Below, in pieces: positions 48,226 to 60,153 of a stretch of DNA of 64,000 bases. The notes below the pieces were generated by a model. The model saw only the letters and a list, made by a program, of their open reading frames with translations, searched no databases and had not been told where the DNA came from. The stretch spans positions 186,001-250,000 of the forward strand of contig LT598466.1 of NCBI GenBank assembly GCA_900074745.1, given 5' to 3'. Numbering within the stretch: position 1 is the stretch's first letter; every line of letters starts with the position of its first letter. Source of the DNA: Lachancea mirantina. Lineage: Eukaryota > Ascomycota > Saccharomycetes > Saccharomycetales > Saccharomycetaceae. The translations under genes and the position numbers were made by a program.

Positions 48226-50349
48226 TTAGTCAACTTCCTCCATCTCGGTCTCAGCTGGAACCTCTTCCACCGAAGCCTCAGTGGCGGTTTCCTTAGTTTC
48301 AGCTTCTGGTTCGTCTTCCTCGATGTTTAGGCCCAAAGAAATCAACCTGTTGATTCTGGAGGCAAAGGAGGCAGGCTCTTCCAAAGTGAAACCGGAGGTC
48401 AATAGAGCAGTCTCGTACAACAAGTTGGTCAAGTCCTTGACGGTTCTGTCTTGAGCACCGTTCTCGTCAACTCTGGTCTTTAGCTCCTTGATGATCTTGG
48501 ATCTTGGAGAGATTTCAAAGATCTTCTTGGACGACATGTACGAGGACATAGAGGAGTCTCTCAAGGCTTGGGCTTTCATGATTCTTTCCATGTTAGCAGA
48601 CCATCCAAATTGACCAGTTCTGATAGCAGCTGGGGCGTCAACCAACTTGTAAGAAACAACAACTTTCTCGACTTGCTCACCTAAGACTTCCTTTAGGGCC
48701 TTGGTTAAAGGCTCGAATTGCTTGATTTCCTCTTCTCTTTGAGCCTTCTCTTCATCGCTTTCTTCGAGCTCGAAGTCCTTCGTGATGTCGACCAGGGTCT
48801 TACCCTCGAATTCCTTCAATTGAGTGAAGGCGTATTCGTCAATTGGATCAACCAAGAACAAAACTTCAAAGTTCTTGGCCTTCAAAGCATCCAAAAATGG
48901 AGAGTTCTCAACAGCCTTTAGAGATTCACCAGTGATGAAGTAAATGTTCTTTTGGTGCTCAGGCATTCTGGTAACGTAGTCGGATAGAGAAGTTAGCTCA
49001 TCGACAGACTTGGTAGAGTTGTAACGTAGCAACTTGGCCAAAGCAGATCTATTCTGAGTGTCCTCGTGGATACCTAACTTGATGTTCTTAGCAAAAGCAG
49101 AATAGAACTTTTCAAATTGTTCAGAGTCTTCAGCAATCTCGTTGAAAGTTTCAATCAACTTCTTAACGATGTTCTTTCTAATGACCTTCATGATCTTGTT
49201 TTGCTGCAACATTTCTCTAGACAAGTTCAATGGTAGATCCTCAGAGTCGACAACACCTCTGACGAAGCCTAGCCATTCTGGGATCAATTCTTCCGCTTCA
49301 TCAGTGATGAAAACACGACGGACGTAAAGTTTGATGTTGGTCTTCTTCTTCTTAGATTCGAACAAGTCGAATGGAGCTCTCTTTGGAATGAATAGAATAG
49401 CTCTGAACTCTAGTTGACCTTCAACAGAGAAGTGCTTGACAGCCAATGGGTCCTCCCAGTCGTTAGAGATAGACTTGTAGAAAGCGTTGTATTCTTCTTG
49501 AGTAACGTCAGATGGGTTTCTGGTCCACAAAGGCTTGGTTTTGTTGAGTTCTTCCAACTCTTTAACGGTTTCCTTGACCTTCTTGGTTTCTGTCTTCTTT
49601 TCAGCATCCTCATCTTCGTCAACCTCTTCCAATTTCGGCTTCTTGTCGTCTTCTTCAGATTTTTCCTCGTCCTTCTTCTCCTCCTCTGGGACTGGAACAT
49701 CCTTTTCGATTTCCTTGGTGACAAGCAATTGAATTGGGTAGGCGACAAACTCGGAGTGTCTCTTAACAACCTCCTTGATTCTCTTTTCCTCCAAGTATTC
49801 CAATTGGTCCTCCTTCAAGAAAAGTCTCAAGACGGTACCTCTACCGATCTTCTCGTTGTGGTTGTCCAAAGTGACAGTGAAAGAGCCACCAGCGTTGGAT
49901 TCCCAGATGTATTGTTCGTCGTCGTTGTGTTTTGAGATGACTTGCACTCTGTCGGCGACCAAAAACAAAGAGTAGAAACCGACACCGAATTGACCAATCA
50001 TAGAAACATCGGCACCGGCGGATAGAGCCTCCATAAACGCCTTAGTACCAGACTTGGCGATCGTACCTAAGTTGTTGATCAACTCGGCCTTGGTCATACC
50101 AATACCGGAGTCTCTGATCTCTAAAACTTTTTCATCTGGTCTTGGAGTGATTCTGATGAAAAGTTCAGGCTCGGATTCCAATTGCTTTGGGTCAGAAAGC
50201 GCTTGGTATCTGATCTTGTCCAACGCATCCGAGGCGTTCGAGATAAGTTCTCTTAGAAAGATCTCCTTGTTTGAGTACACAGTGTTGATGATCAAACTCA
50301 TCAACTGAGTGATCTCAGCTTGAAATTCGTAAGTCTCTTGGTTAGACAT
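48226..50349 (-). CDS. HSP82: Hsp90 chaperone
   Basis: 707 residues (yeast Hsp82 709, Hsc82 705). Cytosolic ATP-dependent chaperone for kinases and receptors. The GHKL ATPase domain opens [20 protein letters not shown] and [20 protein letters not shown] (catalytic E and N), with [21 protein letters not shown] charged linker ([19 protein letters not shown], about 215-265) joins the middle domain, and the protein ends METEMEEVD with MEEVD, the TPR co-chaperone docking signal. Single gene in place of YPL240C and YMR186W. The promoter has heat-shock elements. Codon use looks strongly biased, as for a highly expressed gene. Confidence 0.98.
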   Translation of the reverse strand: MSNQETYEFQAEITQLMSLIINTVYSNKEIFLRELISNASDALDKIRYQALSDPKQLESEPELFIRITPRPDEKVLEIRDSGIGMTKAELINNLGTIAKSGTKAFMEALSAGADVSMIGQFGVGFYSLFLVADRVQVISKHNDDEQYIWESNAGGSFTVTLDNHNEKIGRGTVLRLFLKEDQLEYLEEKRIKEVVKRHSEFVAYPIQLLVTKEIEKDVPVPEEEKKDEEKSEEDDKKPKLEEVDEDEDAEKKTETKKVKETVKELEELNKTKPLWTRNPSDVTQEEYNAFYKSISNDWEDPLAVKHFSVEGQLEFRAILFIPKRAPFDLFESKKKKTNIKLYVRRVFITDEAEELIPEWLGFVRGVVDSEDLPLNLSREMLQQNKIMKVIRKNIVKKLIETFNEIAEDSEQFEKFYSAFAKNIKLGIHEDTQNRSALAKLLRYNSTKSVDELTSLSDYVTRMPEHQKNIYFITGESLKAVENSPFLDALKAKNFEVLFLVDPIDEYAFTQLKEFEGKTLVDITKDFELEESDEEKAQREEEIKQFEPLTKALKEVLGEQVEKVVVSYKLVDAPAAIRTGQFGWSANMERIMKAQALRDSSMSSYMSSKKIFEISPRSKIIKELKTRVDENGAQDRTVKDLTNLLYETALLTSGFTLEEPASFASRINRLISLGLNIEEDEPEAETKETATEASVEEVPAETEMEEVD

Positions 50350-50440
50350 CTTTGTGGGGGGTGAATCTCGTAGTCCTAAAGTTCGACAGTGGCACGAATT
50401 GAAACAAATACCCTTTGCCTAATGGCCCGGTACCAGGGCT

Positions 50441-50448
50441 CTTATATA
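50441..50448 (-). promoter_or_regulatory. TATA box TATATAAG of HSP82
   Basis: TATATAAG on the minus strand 92-99 bases upstream of the HSP82 start codon. Confidence 0.6.
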
Positions 50449-50480
50449 CCCATAATCTGGGGTCTCAACTGCCAGGTCAA

Positions 50481-50495
50481 AGAAAATTCTAGAAT
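50481..50495. promoter_or_regulatory. Heat-shock element, three perfect units
   Basis: GAA-nn-TTC-nn-GAA with exact five-base spacing (50482-50494) is a perfect trimeric Hsf1 site, 132-146 bases above the HSP82 start. A two-unit site TTCTAGAA lies at 50571-50578. Yeast HSP82 and HSC82 depend on Hsf1. Confidence 0.8.
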
Positions 50496-50775
50496 GATCT
50501 ATATGTTACTACGTACGAAATACTTACGAAATACCCAATAACCTCGTTTTATGATTGAGTTTCTAGAAAACTCCAGATCACTGCTTCGATGCATCTCGAG
50601 CCAATGAAGACTAATTTTGTTGATTTTGTTGATCTTGGTGATCGCACCGGTTTATAATCGAGGTGATACTTGGAGTAAAGCTGAACCGGAATAATTTCTT
50701 ACCCCATTCAATTGCACGCCCTTGCTATCAGTTCTATCGATATTCTTGACGATAGAGCTGATGTGTTTGCCTTCT

Positions 50776-53724
50776 TCACAGTCGTAGCTGGTTAACAATG
50801 CTCATGTCTTTCGAAGACACCGTAAATGTTCTAGAAACTTCGGCAACGCGCTCCGCTTCTAGCAACTTAATTACTGAAGCTGCATCTTCGCACACTAAAT
50901 AGTCGTTGTCCTGCTGTGCGACATTTTTCAGCAATGTCAGTAAAGTAGTTACGTCGTAGGGTCGGGCTAGGATTGAAAGGTCAGAGCTCACAACTAGGTC
51001 GTGAATGAGATGCACGGCAGAACGCCGCATGATCTCAGAAGCCTGTGTTTTGGTTTGATTGGCCTTCTCGAGGCGCAAGATGCCGAAGCAACAGCCCAGC
51101 ATGTCGTTAATATGACGCCGAACAGCCAGGACGTTATTTCTCACGCACGCGCCCAGCAGCGACATCGCTGACATCCGCAGTCTGTCATCTGTTTGTCCGT
51201 GCTGTCGCACTTTTTCTAGACATGCCGAAACCAACTGGTGGCCAAATTGTCCGCCAAACAATTCGCCTAAAGTAGTGACGCGGTGCGTCAGCACCTCGCC
51301 AACTTTCAAAATGTCCTCCAAAGATGCCTCTCCTGAACAGTTACGGTAAAAGGTTGTCAGATACGATTCAGAAATTTCGGGACACATTTCGCACAGTAAC
51401 GTCAAGCCCTTGATCGCATTTAGGTAAATGAACGGATCAGGGTCTTGCAATTGGCGCATATGGAGATCCAGCACGCTTTTAGCGTCAAGAAGGCCCGATT
51501 TTTTGTAAATCAGACTGCGCAGCAGATAGAGACCTTGCGCCCTCACGGGAGCAATCGAGTCATTGAGGTAGCTGTTAGCCTTTTGCAAAAGTTCGGTGTC
51601 TGCATCGAACCTGTCTAAGTCCTCGAAAGGGATGCTGTTACCGGTGCTATCCTGCAATAAAGAATTAATTTGGTCCATCAAGTGCTGCGTGTGTGATCTA
51701 TCTTCCATCTGCGAAAGCTTCTGGCTGATAGATTTCAACTGTCCTTGACAACGCAACAATTCCATTTTAGGTGTGGAATGCAAAACAGCGCCTAGAAGTT
51801 CGAAAAGAGTTACAGAGGCACTAGGAACGTTTCTATGAAACACCCTGCTGCTCTCGTCATCGGAGGCGACGTAACCATCCTCGTCATCAGAATTTTCTTC
51901 ATCATCAGAATCTTCCCCAGGAGATGAGAAAGTGCTGACTTCTTCAGGTTTAAGGTCTAGGAGCTCATCGATGAGAGCGAGAAGATCTTTTGGGTCTTTC
52001 AAAATGTCTGCCTTGAAAACTTCGTTCATTTTCTCAAGAATCTTGAGGTCTATCAGTGCTGTCAGATTGCTCTGAATGTCATCTTCATCGGTGTGACTCT
52101 GTCTCGCAAGCTGATTTCCTCTGACCCATCGTTCTGTGGTGCATAAGAAGACCTTTTTTGTAAGCCGGTGGTCGTTAAACAGCCTTGTTAGTTGCATGAA
52201 CATTTCAATGCCTAAATCAATGTCAGAAAACATTTCTTGTAATTTCATTATTCTATCATCCTTGGTAAGCGGTTTCAGATTTGTGACTTCCTTGTTCTTG
52301 GAATACATATAGGGCAACTGTGTTTCGAAATCAATGGCGTAGCCCCACTCGTCGTGCTCAAATGCCACCAAATGATCCATGATGCAATTGAGTGCACGAT
52401 TTTCTTCTGAGACAAGAGCGTACGATTTTATAAGGCTTAATATAACCATATAATATGGTTTAGCTTCCGTGCCATTGGATTGCGGTCCAGGCTGCAGTCG
52501 TTGATGTTTCCGTAGAAACAAAGCATACCCCCATAAGGCTTGGAAGAATGAGCCATGAGTAGGTGATATAATTTCGGACAGCAAATCAAAAGATGTGTTT
52601 TTGGATAACGAAATTAAAACATTGATCGTATCATTGAGCTCCTTGGAGGAAAAGGCCTTGTTCCTAGTGTTGTACAGTACTCTGAAAATCCGCTTGAATA
52701 AAAAATCCAGTGGTATACGCTTATTCTTCAAATAGAATATCGTAATAGCATTATTAATACAACTCGTGAGAACTGGCTTGTTGAAGTCTACGAGGCAATC
52801 ATAAATTTGAGCAAATATTGCAGAAAAATAGGCAACATTTTTAATACTTTTGGGCTTCGAGACGAGTATGTGAGCGACTCTGTCATATTTTGCCATGTCG
52901 ATCTCTTCTTCTTCTCTTATGCCAACCACAAAATCAACTAGGCTAGAAATGCCGTCTTTCCTTACCATTGACAGCACCGTCAAGCGACTCAAAAGAACCT
53001 GTCTAAATCTTGGTTCTGAAGATGTATTCAGAAGTAAAGTGTAAAGCGAAAAAAGCTGGTATGTCTCGACAAGGTTTTCCAAAATATCTATCATTTCGGT
53101 ATATCTTTCAGATTGGCTTCCCAAACACTGAAGGGCGATGGCCGCAGTAACCACATCAGTAAAGCCAGTACCCTTGAGCATTAACTTGGAGACGATATTT
53201 TCTTGTATTGACGAACTCACCAAAATTCCATACACAGTGTCACACGAAAGTGCAAGCATTTCCAAATCTGCTGTGTGGCCCGCAGGGATGTCAAATTTGT
53301 GATCAGTCTTCCCGAGTGCATCAAATCTTCGCTGATCTATGGGAATACCAACATTTGCGGGCAAATTAGCCGTGAAGCAGTGCACAACAATTAAATTCAG
53401 CAAAAGATCGAAATACTTCATATCATTCAGCGAGATTGGAATCAATTGACTCGCATCCTTGTGGTTAAGTCTATCGGCAGCTCCTGAACTTGCAACGGAC
53501 GCCAGTGTCTCCAGATATTTTAAACATAGTTTTCCAAATTCTAAGTAATTTGTACATCCAACTTCTTCATAAACAGGCACGTCACCATTGTAAGTAATTC
53601 GATTCACAAATTTGCACTTGAAATCCTCGAAAAACCGATCTAACGGACTATTTTTCACGAAATCAGGCTCCTTATTGAGTATTTCCCCAATACTCTTAGC
53701 GTTCTTATTATTTCCATTACTCAT
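50776..53724 (-). CDS. RTP1: RNA polymerase II nuclear import factor Rtp1
   Basis: 982 residues from the ATG at 53724 (yeast Rtp1/YMR185W 981). Rtp1 helps import RNA polymerase II into the nucleus; it is the yeast member of the TANGO6/RTP1 family of alpha-helical repeat proteins. The whole protein reads as HEAT-like helices; the C-terminal part (about 790-900, ARPYDVTTLLTLLKNV, QLQDPDPFIYLNAIKGLTLL) fits RTP1 C-terminal domains. An acidic spacer (about 655-690, GEDSDDEENSDDEDG) divides it. The frame stays open to an ATG at 53931 (69 residues more), but the shorter start gives the yeast length and begins MSNGNNKNAKSIGEILNKEP. Place and strand fit YMR185W. Confidence 0.9.
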   Translation of the reverse strand: MSNGNNKNAKSIGEILNKEPDFVKNSPLDRFFEDFKCKFVNRITYNGDVPVYEEVGCTNYLEFGKLCLKYLETLASVASSGAADRLNHKDASQLIPISLNDMKYFDLLLNLIVVHCFTANLPANVGIPIDQRRFDALGKTDHKFDIPAGHTADLEMLALSCDTVYGILVSSSIQENIVSKLMLKGTGFTDVVTAAIALQCLGSQSERYTEMIDILENLVETYQLFSLYTLLLNTSSEPRFRQVLLSRLTVLSMVRKDGISSLVDFVVGIREEEEIDMAKYDRVAHILVSKPKSIKNVAYFSAIFAQIYDCLVDFNKPVLTSCINNAITIFYLKNKRIPLDFLFKRIFRVLYNTRNKAFSSKELNDTINVLISLSKNTSFDLLSEIISPTHGSFFQALWGYALFLRKHQRLQPGPQSNGTEAKPYYMVILSLIKSYALVSEENRALNCIMDHLVAFEHDEWGYAIDFETQLPYMYSKNKEVTNLKPLTKDDRIMKLQEMFSDIDLGIEMFMQLTRLFNDHRLTKKVFLCTTERWVRGNQLARQSHTDEDDIQSNLTALIDLKILEKMNEVFKADILKDPKDLLALIDELLDLKPEEVSTFSSPGEDSDDEENSDDEDGYVASDDESSRVFHRNVPSASVTLFELLGAVLHSTPKMELLRCQGQLKSISQKLSQMEDRSHTQHLMDQINSLLQDSTGNSIPFEDLDRFDADTELLQKANSYLNDSIAPVRAQGLYLLRSLIYKKSGLLDAKSVLDLHMRQLQDPDPFIYLNAIKGLTLLCEMCPEISESYLTTFYRNCSGEASLEDILKVGEVLTHRVTTLGELFGGQFGHQLVSACLEKVRQHGQTDDRLRMSAMSLLGACVRNNVLAVRRHINDMLGCCFGILRLEKANQTKTQASEIMRRSAVHLIHDLVVSSDLSILARPYDVTTLLTLLKNVAQQDNDYLVCEDAASVIKLLEAERVAEVSRTFTVSSKDMSIVNQLRL

Positions 53725-54044
53725 TTTGTCCTTCGAACCAACTCCGCAACAATGCTCTTTGGTAACAGTTTTAAGACTAGAATTGTCGGGATTCCATGGA
53801 CAGATGGATAGAAGCCTAAAGTTAACACGCTCTGGAGACTTCTCCCAGAAGAATAGTGGTCCACGAGTTGAAAACGTTGGTCGGTTTAGCTTGATCTTAA
53901 GATCTTGATAGTCTGTTGAAGCTGTCGTCATAGTCAACGACTACAGAAAAATCGAAAATTTGAAGCGATGAGATGAGCTTTGAACGCTAAAAAGCGAGGA
54001 GGCAAGTTCTATTTGAAGACTCATTTAGACCTATAAATCGTAGC
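53725..54044. other. Divergent promoter region RTP1 / YAR1
   Basis: 320 bases (113 if the longer RTP1 start is real). It carries PAC and RRPE elements in the YAR1 half. Confidence 0.5.
53952..53978 (+). promoter_or_regulatory. RRPE-like and PAC elements upstream of YAR1
   Basis: CGAAAATTTG is followed a few bases on by GCGATGAGATGAGC (53965-53978), a full PAC match. The RRPE+PAC pair marks the yeast ribosome-biogenesis regulon. It is 67-93 bases above the YAR1 start, and Yar1 is the Rps3 chaperone, so the fit is good. Confidence 0.7.
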
Positions 54045-54644
54045 ATGGCCTTGCACAGAGATCCTTTGGAGCAGGACGATCAAGATGCTATTATTTTGGA
54101 CGCCAGAGCCGGCGATTTGGAGTCATTGAAAGACATTTTCACGAACGTGGTTGACCCAACTCTTCTGGTCAGTTGTCGGGACTCTTCGTCTAAATCGACA
54201 CCATTGCATATGGCAGCTGCTAACGGACATGCCGAAGTGCTTAAGTTTCTGCTGTCGCTTGTCAAAGACGGTCGCAAAGATTGGGTAAATGCGCAGAATG
54301 AGACCGGGAACACAGCACTTCATTGGGCTTCTTTAAATGGCCAGGAGGCCTGTGTGGAGTTACTATGCGATGAATTCGACGCAGATCCATTTATCCGTAA
54401 TAATTTTGACCACGATGCTATTTTCGAAGCCGAACGTTCTGGCCACGAAGCGATCGAGACTTTTTTCCTGAAGAAGTACGACGTTGAGCCCGAAACCGAA
54501 AATGCGGGCGTAGACCAGGAGGCTACGTCTGCCAGTGTACAGATCAAAGAAGGAACTGAGATAGAGCAGGTTACTAAGGAAGCCACGGAGGCATTGAGAC
54601 AGGAAACCGAGAAATTGAACATAGAAGGAGATTTGGGAAACTGA
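54045..54644 (+). CDS. YAR1: Ankyrin-repeat chaperone of Rps3, Yar1
   Basis: 199 residues (yeast 200). Yar1 binds newly made ribosomal protein Rps3 and keeps it soluble until assembly into the 40S subunit. Ankyrin repeats: SLKDIFTNVVDPTLLVSCRD then SKSTPLHMAAANGHAEVLKF (about residues 45-75) and NETGNTALHWASLNGQEACV (about 85-115). The C-terminus is acidic (VEPETENAGVDQEATSASV...). The ATG at 54045 is the first in frame, matching the yeast N-terminus MALHRDPLEQDDQDAII in type. Position YPL239W. Confidence 0.95.
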   Translation: MALHRDPLEQDDQDAIILDARAGDLESLKDIFTNVVDPTLLVSCRDSSSKSTPLHMAAANGHAEVLKFLLSLVKDGRKDWVNAQNETGNTALHWASLNGQEACVELLCDEFDADPFIRNNFDHDAIFEAERSGHEAIETFFLKKYDVEPETENAGVDQEATSASVQIKEGTEIEQVTKEATEALRQETEKLNIEGDLGN

Positions 54645-55083
54645 GATGAAAAGCAGTCACAGGTAATAAAATATTAACGAAGCTTTCAGATTTTGTAAGG
54701 CTGCCCAATCTTCCAGAGAAGATGAGCAACTTATTTCTTAGAAAGCAGATTTTTAGACACAGAGAAAAGACTACGGAGGTGATTCAGTCGATATTTAAAC
54801 GAGCTTCTAAGGTTTCGAGAATCATTAGATTTCACACTTACCTTAATACCGTCGCTTCACTTAATCTGTTGAAATGAAAAGTTAAGTAGGCTTCATAATC
54901 GTTATAGCTGGAATTTAAGAAAGTCACATTACCCGGCCTGAAGAAACCGAAAAATTTTGACATTACAGTAAAGCGAGATTTAAACATAACTAGTTCTAGC
55001 TTGAAGTCCTGTGAAAGTCAAAGCTATTCGTAGTATAGTTTCGTATTATTTGGGTTCTTTCGCTGGTATTTAACTGCTGAAAG
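54645..55083. other. SUI3 upstream region
   Basis: 439 bases between YAR1 and SUI3. Reb1 core TTACCCGG at 54929-54936 and RRPE-like GAAAAATTTTGA at 54949-54960 lie 125-155 bases above SUI3. No gene seen on either strand. Confidence 0.5.
54929..54960 (+). promoter_or_regulatory. Reb1 and RRPE sites upstream of SUI3
   Basis: TTACCCGG followed 12 bases on by GAAAAATTTTGA. A Reb1 or Abf1 site next to RRPE is common in promoters of translation factors and ribosome-biogenesis genes. Confidence 0.55.
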
Positions 55084-55929
55084 ATGTCTGATTTAGCAAA
55101 TGAATTAGGTTTCGACCCAAGCTTGAAGAAGAAAAAGAAGACAAAGAAGGTCGCTCCAGCTGATTTCGACAGTCCAGCAGAACCGGTGGCTGAAGATGAC
55201 ATTTTTGCCGGATTAAAGAAGAAGAAGAAGAAGTCTAAGGATATCCAAGAGGGCGATGAAGCTGAAAAAGGCGTTGACGAAGTTTCTGAAGCTCTAGGTG
55301 AGTTGAAGCTGAAAAAGAAGAAGAAGAAGAGCAAAGAGGTGAGTCTGGACGACTTTGACAAGGAATTGGAAAAGGCAGGTGTTGCAGCGGCAGAGGCTAG
55401 TAAAGAAGCCACTCCAGTCGCGGCTGTTGGTTCTGAAGTGCAACAAAATGTCGGTTTGCCTTACAATGAACTGCTTTCGCGGTTTTTCACAATCCTAAGA
55501 ACCAACAACCCAGAATTGGCCGGCGACAGAAGTGGGCCGAAGTTCCGCATTCCGCCACCTGTATGTCAGCGTGACGGTAAAAAGACCATTTTCTGCAATA
55601 TTCAAGAAATTTCCGAGAAATTGCAACGGTCTCCAGAGCATCTAATCCAGTATCTGTTTGCAGAATTGGGTACTTCTGGTTCCGTCGATGGTCAAAGGAG
55701 ACTGGTTATCAAGGGTAAATTCATGCCCAAACAGATGGAAAACGTGCTTAGAAGATACATTCTGGAATACGTTACCTGCAAGACCTGTAAGAGCATTAAC
55801 ACAGACTTGAGGAAAGAACAATCCAATAGATTGTTTTTCTTGGTCTGTAAGAGCTGTGGTTCTACCAGATCGGTCTCTTCGATCAAGACTGGTTTCCAAG
55901 CCACCGTGGGCAAGAGAAAGAGAATGTGA
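55084..55929 (+). CDS. SUI3: Translation initiation factor eIF2 beta
   Basis: 281 residues (yeast 285). Beta subunit of eIF2, which delivers initiator tRNA; mutations in the zinc finger relax start codon choice (Sui-). Three lysine blocks, K-boxes, are at residues 15-22, 45-52 and 77-84, the docking sites for eIF5 and eIF2B epsilon. The C-terminal core starts near 125 ([20 protein letters not shown]), with [19 protein letters not shown] and a C2-C2 zinc finger C232-x2-C235 ... C255-x2-C258 (CKTC...CKSCGS). The tail VGKRKRM is basic. Position YPL237W. Confidence 0.98.
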   Translation: MSDLANELGFDPSLKKKKKTKKVAPADFDSPAEPVAEDDIFAGLKKKKKKSKDIQEGDEAEKGVDEVSEALGELKLKKKKKKSKEVSLDDFDKELEKAGVAAAEASKEATPVAAVGSEVQQNVGLPYNELLSRFFTILRTNNPELAGDRSGPKFRIPPPVCQRDGKKTIFCNIQEISEKLQRSPEHLIQYLFAELGTSGSVDGQRRLVIKGKFMPKQMENVLRRYILEYVTCKTCKSINTDLRKEQSNRLFFLVCKSCGSTRSVSSIKTGFQATVGKRKRM

Positions 55930-56019
55930 AAAGCACTGGGCTGTCATGTATAAATACGGAAAGTGTTTGTTTAAGATTTAATTTTTGCACGTTTTTATTT
56001 TCTTCTGCGAGCCTCTATG

Positions 56020-56535
56020 CTATTGCTTTACATTTTCAATTAATTTGCGCAGTGCAGAACACCAGTTACCAATTGAAGCGTCTGCCATCATCCATCTACT
56101 GAGCAATCGCTTAGTGCCCTCGGTATCTGTGTCTACGGATGAAAGCACCTCGACAAGATTTGAAGCACAATTTCTGTCTTCCAGGCTCTTGTCCACATTT
56201 TTCAAGAGCTTTTTTTTGTAAAATTCAAATTCCTGGGCCGGTAACCTAGACTCTCGCGCTAGTAGGTCATCTAACATTTGTATCACATTTTTTTCGTTCG
56301 CCTCACACTCCATTTCATCCATCGGTTCGTGCTTTTTGTTTCCTTGGTTCCTGCCAATTGACGGCGGCGGTTGATCCGCTTTCTTCGTATTGCCATAAGT
56401 ATCAACTACGCTTGTCAACAGTAGTTTCCTAGCTGTGCGTGGCTTTCCAGTTTGAAAAACAAATGTGGGGCAATCATTATACCCAGGCACATCCGCTTCG
56501 CGACAATCTTGAAAGCTGGAAGTTCGGTCCAGCAT
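56020..56535 (-). CDS. ADD37: Add37-like protein
   Basis: 171 residues from the ATG at 56535 (yeast Add37 198); upstream there is only a GTG. Yeast Add37 was found in a screen affecting ER-associated degradation of alpha-1 proteinase inhibitor, and its mechanism is unknown. Residues 1-75 look disordered (VFQTGKPRTARKLLLTSVVD). The C-terminal part (about 80-171) is predicted helical and contains EFEFYKKKLLKNVDKSLEDR, RLLSRWMMADASIGNWCSAL and RKLIENV, which look conserved. The call rests on order (YMR185W, this, SSO) and on strand; from sequence alone I could not name it. It follows ENV7 on the same strand. Confidence 0.75.
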   Translation of the reverse strand: MLDRTSSFQDCREADVPGYNDCPTFVFQTGKPRTARKLLLTSVVDTYGNTKKADQPPPSIGRNQGNKKHEPMDEMECEANEKNVIQMLDDLLARESRLPAQEFEFYKKKLLKNVDKSLEDRNCASNLVEVLSSVDTDTEGTKRLLSRWMMADASIGNWCSALRKLIENVKQ

Positions 56536-56645
56536 TCGATAACCCACACGTACCTGATATCACCACCCACCAGTAGTCAACCTTAATCACCTTTCTCTCT
56601 TAGGGCGATCAAACCGTTTATACTTCATGAAGTCCTAGTCGTTTC

Positions 56646-57689
56646 CTACGAAGACGCAGAGTGGCCTTGAAGCTCGGAGAGCTGCGATAGCACGCTATCC
56701 ATGCTTGGTCTAGATGCGGGATCAACGGTCAGACAGCTTTGTACCAATGCCAATAATTTCGAGTCACAATTGGTGGCCACCGGGAATGAGTATTTGCCCG
56801 TGGCTATTGCGTACGTTACCGAGGCCCCACTCACCTGTTCTTCCCTCTCGAAGGGAGAAATTCCAAAACATAGCATGTAAAGCAGACAGCCAAAGGACCA
56901 GGTATCGGTTTTCTCTGTGATGACTGACTTTTGTTTGACATCCAAGATCTCTGGGGCGGTAAACCCCAAAGTGCAATTGTCAGCGCGCCAGTCCTGAAAC
57001 TGCATGACACTTTGTTTGGAGGTAAACTCGATGTGAGCCGGTGAACAAGCGCCAAGGTCACTGATGATGGGATTGCCCTCCGATGAAATCATAATTCGCG
57101 ATGGTTTCAAGTCGCGATGAGCATATCGCTGCGATATGCTGTCGAACGTGTCCAGCTCGTGATCATTAAGAAGCGAATGCTCTTCTCCGTACACAGTAGG
57201 TGCCATGCTGTACTCGTCTTGAGACTGCTGTTCGCCCTCGCCGTGTATACACAGTAGCCCCCTCGCGATCCCCATTCCGATTCGTAAAATGTCCGATTGC
57301 GCCATCGTGGTACCCTCAAGCAAGTTTCCATCAACGGCGTCTTGCAGCGAGCCACGCGGAAAATATGGCAAGAGTAGTAGAACCGTCTTGGAGCCGTCAG
57401 ACTCCTGTATCACCTGAGAATCGAGGAGCTGTGCGATATGGGGGCTCTGGAATCGCTTGTAGCAATTGATTTCTCGCATAGCCTGAGCCACGGCGGTCAG
57501 ATTGCCGAAAGGACACTTGGTCTTTTTCAGTACGAAGGACTGTCCCTCGCTTGATCTCACGAGATATAAAAACGAATGTCCTTCCTCTCCCAAAAGCTTT
57601 TCCACCCAGAGTTTTTGACCATTAAAAAAGATGTAAGCATTTCTCTTTCCGCTGCAGCAGCAGCATAGTGCTAAAAAAAAAGATGACAT
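56646..57689 (-). CDS. ENV7: Vacuolar membrane protein kinase Env7
   Basis: 347 residues (yeast 364). Env7 is the STK16/NAK-family Ser/Thr kinase of the vacuole membrane that restrains fusion. The N-terminus MSSFFLALCCCCSGKR has four adjacent cysteines (9-12), the expected palmitoylation site. Kinase motifs: Gly loop GEEGHSFLYLV, lysine in FVLKK (K55 or K56), catalytic HRDLKPSRIM 191-200, and DLG 211-213 in place of DFG, followed by the activation segment and APE (TAPEILD). Leucine at DFG is usual in this family. The ATG at 57689 is the first in frame. It is divergent from RVB2, as YPL236C from YPL235W. Confidence 0.95.
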   Translation of the reverse strand: MSSFFLALCCCCSGKRNAYIFFNGQKLWVEKLLGEEGHSFLYLVRSSEGQSFVLKKTKCPFGNLTAVAQAMREINCYKRFQSPHIAQLLDSQVIQESDGSKTVLLLLPYFPRGSLQDAVDGNLLEGTTMAQSDILRIGMGIARGLLCIHGEGEQQSQDEYSMAPTVYGEEHSLLNDHELDTFDSISQRYAHRDLKPSRIMISSEGNPIISDLGACSPAHIEFTSKQSVMQFQDWRADNCTLGFTAPEILDVKQKSVITEKTDTWSFGCLLYMLCFGISPFEREEQVSGASVTYAIATGKYSFPVATNCDSKLLALVQSCLTVDPASRPSMDSVLSQLSELQGHSASS

Positions 57690-59530
<1,841 letters not shown>

Positions 59531-59655
59531 AGAGCAATCACTAAATATACGTGTCAATTTTTCATTTGTAAATTCTATTTTGACGATGCTACATGTTGCC
59601 TATAAAACACTAGTGTGAGGTGGCCGTGCGTGCGCATCTGCTGGGAGGACCCGCA

Positions 59656-60153
59656 TCAACCTGAGCTTCTGGTGTTCAGAATCAAAGAAATAATCATACC
59701 GTAAAGACCAAGCACTTCTGCGAAAATGAGAACCAAAACGATCCCGACGAAGAGCCGGGGCTGGTGCATAAATTTTCTGACGCCGACGTCGCCGACAATA
59801 CCAATGGCGTAACCGCTGCTCAAACACGCGAATCCAACGCACAAGCCGCAGCTCATGTGCATGAACCCGTTGAACAACGTATAGGGCTCTGCAGGCGACA
59901 GTCCGCCCGCTATCAGAACGGCGACCACAAGGCCGTAAACGGCCAAGATACCGCTCATAACGACCGGAATAAGCGATTTCATGATCAATTCTGGCTTGAA
60001 AGTACCGATACCGGCGATACCTATGCCGGACTTGGCCGTTCCTATCGCGGCTCCCAGACACGACAGGGTCATGGCGAAAGCGCAGCCGGCAAAGCCGAAA
60101 AAGGGCGCGAAAAATGGAGCATACTCGTCCGCGACAACGGTCTCGAGCGTCAT
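59656..60153 (-). CDS. VMA11: V-ATPase V0 proteolipid subunit c' (Vma11)
   Basis: 165 residues from the ATG at 60153 (yeast Vma11 164). Subunit c' of the vacuolar proton pump rotor. Four membrane spans: about 12-35, 58-83, 94-120 and 133-160. The proton-carrying glutamate is E146 in FAEVLGLYG, span 4. Motif [20 protein letters not shown] is typical. The choice of Vma11 over Vma3 rests on [20 protein letters not shown] and [20 protein letters not shown], and on position YPL234C. Nine codons upstream is an in-frame TTG followed by S-T-Q-L, the same as the start of yeast Vma11 (see findings). Confidence 0.95.
   Translation of the reverse strand: MTLETVVADEYAPFFAPFFGFAGCAFAMTLSCLGAAIGTAKSGIGIAGIGTFKPELIMKSLIPVVMSGILAVYGLVVAVLIAGGLSPAEPYTLFNGFMHMSCGLCVGFACLSSGYAIGIVGDVGVRKFMHQPRLFVGIVLVLIFAEVLGLYGMIISLILNTRSSG

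Larger units (their letters stand above)
50350..50775. other. HSP82 promoter region
   Basis: 426 bases between HSP82 and the stop of RTP1. It contains the heat-shock elements and TATA box given below; nothing else recognised. Confidence 0.6.

Noticed and set aside
55084-55412. Phe- and Ser-rich frame opposite SUI3
   Set aside because: Antisense shadow of the lysine blocks of eIF2 beta.
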